64,000 nt of DNA. Source: Gemmatimonadota bacterium. GTDB taxonomy: Bacteria > Gemmatimonadota > Gemmatimonadetes > Longimicrobiales > Gaopeijiaceae. The notes beneath the pieces were generated by a model. The model ran no database searches, was not told the origin of the DNA, and saw only the letters and a list, made by a program, of their open reading frames with translations. Below, one piece after another: positions 60,926 through 64,000 of this stretch; within the stretch, counting starts at the first letter, position 1, and every line of letters begins with the position of its first letter. The stretch is from the NCBI GenBank assembly GCA_022826005.1, contig JAJDVT010000043.1, forward strand, positions 25,071-89,070, written 5' to 3'. Position numbers and translations under genes: made by a program.

Positions 60926-62596
60926 TCACGAAACTCCTTGGCGCATGGCGGGTCGCGTTTGGCGAACGGCGAATTCGCGAAGCACCTCAAGGTCGTCCTT
61001 CGCCCGTCGCAGTGAGCGAGTTGAGTCTTCGGCGAACCGGGCAGTGAACTGAAGATGGGGGCTCACCCACCGTTCAACGATCCGACTCGAACGGCGCAGC
61101 GTGACCTTGGTTCGGCGGCGGCCTCGATACCCGCGCTCGGGATCCAGGCATTCCCTCGCTTGGCGCAGTGCATGCGCCCAGCCCTCGCCATCAAGTCGAT
61201 CCAGCGCAATCGGGGTTGGCGGGAGCCTTGACTCCTTGATCGGGACGCGACTGGAGACCTGCCAAGCATCCCGCCACCACCTCACGGTGACCATCTGCGG
61301 TCTCGGAACCCTGTCGCGGTATTCGGTCAGGAGGAGAGGGTGGAAGATCTCCCGTTCGATGAGTCGAGCAATGGGCCAGCCATCGTACAGCAAGCCCTCA
61401 AGGTTGACCCCCAATCTGGCGGTCTGATCGCGCTCGTGGTACGCAGCGTTCCACTGTACGCCCTCGCATCCGTCCGAGATACCCAATACGCCAAGCGACC
61501 GACTGCCGAATCGCCGTCCCTCGCATGCAAACAGATCCCTGAAGAGACCGATCACGATGTCGGCTCGTTCTTCGAGACCCATGGTGCCCACCTTCGCGGT
61601 TACAGCCGAGGACGGACGTGTGGTGTGGGCGGCAGGGCGCATCTTAGGCGACGCGCCGGACGTACCAAGTCTCCCCGACTCCGGAGCGCCGGATGAACGG
61701 TGGCGGGACTGGAACGACTCGCCGCCCCGGACGACTTCCAATCCGGCATCCTGCGGCTCCGGCGGCGGAAAGCGACCTCCGCGGATTGCGGGGACCTCGC
61801 GCCTACGCGCCGTTTCGCGGTCCGGGCTCTTGGTCCCCCAGAAACGACCGACCTTCTCCGCATACCGGGGCCAGCAGTGTACGCGTTGCGGATTGAAGCG
61901 CCCAAACTCGCGCGGGTGGTAGGTGTGAAGCCACAGGCAGGAGTCCGTTCCCGGTTCGACCTTGACGAGGGCGGTCTCGTAGTGAGCGTCGAGCTTGTAG
62001 CCAGGAGCATCCACTCTCTGCACGACATGCTCCCGGACCTTCGGGCTCCCGAGAATCGCCTCCCTCGCCCAATTGCCCTGTGTCACGATGATTTCGGGAC
62101 TGAGGATCCTTAGTTCGCCGGGAATGAAGCGGCGGCACTTCTCGAATAGCCTCGGGTCGGTGTTCGCGGATCCGGGTTTGTTCGGGGTGCACTTCGCGCT
62201 GTTGACGTGGGCGAAATAGAGCCGCGCCTCTTCGAGCAGGAGGGTCGGTCGGAACTGGCGGAGCAATGCGTGCGCCAGCTGGTGGGTGCGATACCAGTGC
62301 CGGTTTTTCCGAAGCGTCGCCAGATCCGTGGCAAGTTCGCTGCGGCGCACGGCTCCAATCGTGCGGTGCCGCCAGTGGTGCTTTGCCCTTCCAGGGTTCA
62401 GCGAGAGGAATAGCAGGCGCGGAAGCCCTCCCTCCTCGTAGCGCGGCCCGACGAACGTCGCTTTGGCCTCCGCGAAGTCGGGGGAACCGGCGGAGCACCA
62501 GGGACGAGAAGAGCAGCGGAAGTTGGCTGGCGAAATCCCATGCTCGACGTAGTACGCTTCGAGGCGTTGCAACATGGGTAGCCGACCCGCAGTCAT
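60926..62596 (-). CDS. Uracil-DNA-glycosylase-like protein fused (or joined) to an unknown domain
   Basis: A continuous 556-codon frame. The first half (about 1-265) resembles the uracil-DNA-glycosylase superfamily: LLFLSLNPGRAKHHW in the active-site loop position and LWLHTYHPREFG in the His-Pro motif position, with ILSPEIIVTQGN between. A linker of low complexity (about 270-335) follows. The last 218 residues, beginning MGLEERADIVIG (ATG at 61582), look like an unrelated domain with WNAAYHERDQTARLGVNLEGLLYDGWP. It is either a real fusion or two genes lacking a stop between them. Neighbouring defence genes suggest a role in foreign-DNA handling. Confidence 0.6.
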   Translation of the reverse strand: MTAGRLPMLQRLEAYYVEHGISPANFRCSSRPWCSAGSPDFAEAKATFVGPRYEEGGLPRLLFLSLNPGRAKHHWRHRTIGAVRRSELATDLATLRKNRHWYRTHQLAHALLRQFRPTLLLEEARLYFAHVNSAKCTPNKPGSANTDPRLFEKCRRFIPGELRILSPEIIVTQGNWAREAILGSPKVREHVVQRVDAPGYKLDAHYETALVKVEPGTDSCLWLHTYHPREFGRFNPQRVHCWPRYAEKVGRFWGTKSPDRETARRREVPAIRGGRFPPPEPQDAGLEVVRGGESFQSRHRSSGAPESGRLGTSGASPKMRPAAHTTRPSSAVTAKVGTMGLEERADIVIGLFRDLFACEGRRFGSRSLGVLGISDGCEGVQWNAAYHERDQTARLGVNLEGLLYDGWPIARLIEREIFHPLLLTEYRDRVPRPQMVTVRWWRDAWQVSSRVPIKESRLPPTPIALDRLDGEGWAHALRQARECLDPERGYRGRRRTKVTLRRSSRIVERWVSPHLQFTARFAEDSTRSLRRAKDDLEVLREFAVRQTRPAMRQGVS

Positions 62597-63280
62597 TCTT
62601 TGTGGGCTCCGTGGAGGTCAGTTGGGGGACGACGGTCAGCGGGCTTGAGTGCCCGCGCGACTTCGGGACGAGTATTGTTCACCGTCTCGGAGTGCGGCGG
62701 CAAGGCCTACAAGGGTGTCCCGTCGCTCGCTGACAACCACCGTGCTCCACCCGCTAGTCGGCGATTTCGAGGTCGGTAACACCGAGAGCCGCGGCAGTGA
62801 CCAAGCGGCGGTCGGCAGGAAGAACTCACCGCGCAAGTAAGCGGTCGAGCACGCTACCTGCGAACGCCGTAGCGGCGCGTCTCTTGGGGGGGTTCGAAGG
62901 GGGGGCGGACGCCACCCCTCGCCAGCCCTTTGTACCCACAAGGGGTAGGCTGGCTGAGCGACCTAACAGTCGCTCAAGCCAGCCCTGCGGACACCCCGCG
63001 AGAGACCTTCCCCGCGCGCCGCCGAGACGGCGTTGGCCGGGCCGTCTCGGGCGAGCACCTCGGCCTCTTGGTCGCCAGCCTCACCGACGGAGAGGGCGAA
63101 CGGGCCAACCCGTCACTCCTTGGCCTCGGCGGCGCTCTCCCGCGCGGCCCGGTTTCCACCCTACCCGTACCCCTCGGGGACCGGCGAACGTCGCTCTCAG
63201 GCGATCCCACAGCCCGTAGGTTACCCGAAATGCCCCCGGAATGCCCGGAAACGGCCTCCTGGCCCGGTCGAGGGGTCGGT
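62597..63280. other. Gene-free region with composite hairpin copy 3, next to the integrase
   Basis: The 684 bases between the glycosylase-like gene and the integrase stop contain no supported gene. Composite hairpin copy 3, in inverted orientation, lies at 62883-62990. The integrase reads toward this region. Confidence 0.45.
62883..62990 (-). repeat. Composite hairpin repeat, copy 3 (inverted)
   Basis: Read on the plus strand: tail CCGGACGCCACCCC-like, then hairpin B CCCTTTGT-ACCC-ACAAGGGG (62926-62945; one T-G wobble), then hairpin A GGCTGGCT-GAGCGAC-ctaaca-GTCGCTC-a-AGCCAGCC (62948-62984). All three elements of copies 1 and 2 are present in reverse order, with different stem sequences that still pair. 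Confidence 0.8.
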
Positions 63281-64000
63281 TCAGGTCTCGGTGCCCGCTT
63301 CCCGGCCCGCCAGATACGCGGCCCAGTCGTCCATGAGCCGACGCCTCCGCTCGAACAGGTCCGTGCGCCTGTACGCGGCCTCGACCTTGTTCCGAACGAC
63401 ATGCGCCAGCGCCGCCTCGATGACCTCGCGGGGATGGTCCGTCATTTCGGCCGCCCAGTCCCGGAACGACGATCGGAACCCGTGCGGCACCGCCGCGATG
63501 CCGTGCCGCTTCAGCAGCCGTCCTACCCTCTCGGCCCGCAACGCCTGGCCGCGCTCCATGGCGAACACGAACGGACTCTCGCCCCCGGCCAGCTTCCGCG
63601 CCTCATCGAGAATCTCAAGCGCGCGGTCGCACAGCGGGACCCGGTGCTGGCGCCCCGCCTTCATCCGGCTTCCGGGAATCGTCCATACGGCCTCCCCCCG
63701 GTCGATTTCGCTCCACACCGCCCCGCGCACCTCTCCACCCCGCGCCGCCGTCAGGACAAGGAACTCGAACGCGAGCGTGTCCACCTTTCCCGGATCCGCC
63801 GCCCGCGCCTTCTCGATGGCCCCCGCGACCTCCCGGTGAGGCAGGGCCTGATGATGCTTGACAACATCGTGCTGGGGACCCAGCAGGTGCAGGAGCCGGT
63901 CGCAGGGGTTGTCCGTCCGCCAGTCCATGGCGATGGCCCATTCCATCACCGCGCGGACCCGCATGTGAACGAGCCGGGCCGTGGGACCCTTGGTGTGCCA
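63281..64000 (-). CDS. Tyrosine recombinase/integrase, P4-like, C-terminal part
   Basis: The window cuts the gene; 240 codons remain, all in frame to the edge. The catalytic domain is complete: first Arg in TAARGGEVRG, HGFRSSFRDWAAE (HxxR), the later His in EAALAHVV, and the Tyr nucleophile in KVEAAYRRTD. It resembles P4/CP4-57-type integrases that drive genomic islands. It lies at the right edge of the defence/mobile region and probably mobilised it. The attachment site, usually near the integrase, is expected to the right, outside the window. Confidence 0.92.
   Translation of the reverse strand, partial: WHTKGPTARLVHMRVRAVMEWAIAMDWRTDNPCDRLLHLLGPQHDVVKHHQALPHREVAGAIEKARAADPGKVDTLAFEFLVLTAARGGEVRGAVWSEIDRGEAVWTIPGSRMKAGRQHRVPLCDRALEILDEARKLAGGESPFVFAMERGQALRAERVGRLLKRHGIAAVPHGFRSSFRDWAAEMTDHPREVIEAALAHVVRNKVEAAYRRTDLFERRRRLMDDWAAYLAGREAGTET

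Noticed and set aside
60563..61015. Short open frames on both strands around composite hairpin copy 2
   Set aside because: They run through the structured repeat, conflict with each other and with the glycosylase-like gene, and show no conserved features.
62948..62984. Integron attC site, suggested by a GTTAGGT-like box in the inverted hairpin
   Set aside because: The matching box is absent in the other two copies, the paired attC boxes are not in the right places, and no integron integrase is present.
1..64000. tRNA, rRNA and CRISPR arrays
   Set aside because: Reading for T-loop patterns, rRNA landmarks and regularly spaced repeats gave no credible candidate; the only regular tandem repeats are those listed.

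Overview
The window is high-GC, tightly packed bacterial DNA. Its gene repertoire is two SusC/SusD-type outer-membrane import pairs, TonB-plug proteins, a DUF1592/DUF1552/ankyrin cluster, many secreted hydrolases and beta-propeller proteins with Ala-Gln signal-peptidase sites. This mix is typical of Gemmatimonadota or neighbouring phyla (Acidobacteriota-like lifestyle). The taxonomic call is an inference from gene content, not a marker gene. No rRNA, tRNA or CRISPR array was seen.

1-24.8 kb: nutrient import and secreted enzymes. A SusC gene with a partial SusD gene leads in on the minus strand, followed by a plug-only protein, a small lipoprotein, a TonB/TPR gene pair and a matrixin-like protease. 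Next come the DUF1592-DUF1552-ankyrin operon, a MOSC protein, a serine hydrolase, a YwaF-like membrane protein and a DUF1028 protein. A second, complete SusC/SusD pair ends at a strong terminator facing another plug-only gene.

24.8-45.9 kb: metabolic and envelope genes. They include DUF2461 and CHAD proteins, a metallo-beta-lactamase-fold hydrolase, a peroxiredoxin-like gene interrupted by an in-frame TGA at its redox-active position, an M16 peptidase fused to a membrane/PH-like tail, and a dienelactone hydrolase. A class II aldolase, a coiled-coil protein, a creatininase-like protein, a large BNR-repeat protein, a PpiC/HupE pair, an amidohydrolase, a RelB/YafQ toxin-antitoxin pair, a CapA-like protein and a plug lipoprotein/DUF3179 pair follow.

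45.9-64 kb: a probable genomic island. After a REP-like stretch and a membrane protein there is a four-gene defence-type locus: SNF2 helicase-DUF3883, DUF1016 nuclease, DUF1156 DNA methylase and DUF499 ATPase. The first three overlap by ATGA. Downstream are gene-poor DNA, an orphan MobC, a beta-propeller lipoprotein, a uracil-DNA-glycosylase-like fusion, three copies of a composite hairpin repeat, and the C-terminal part of a tyrosine integrase at the right edge.

The most notable observations are: (i) a probable selenoprotein, where TGA replaces the first Cys of a CxxC peroxiredoxin-like motif and is followed by a bacterial SECIS-like hairpin; (ii) a three-copy composite hairpin family with compensatory stem changes; (iii) the unusual defence gene combination; (iv) three plug-only proteins lacking a barrel.
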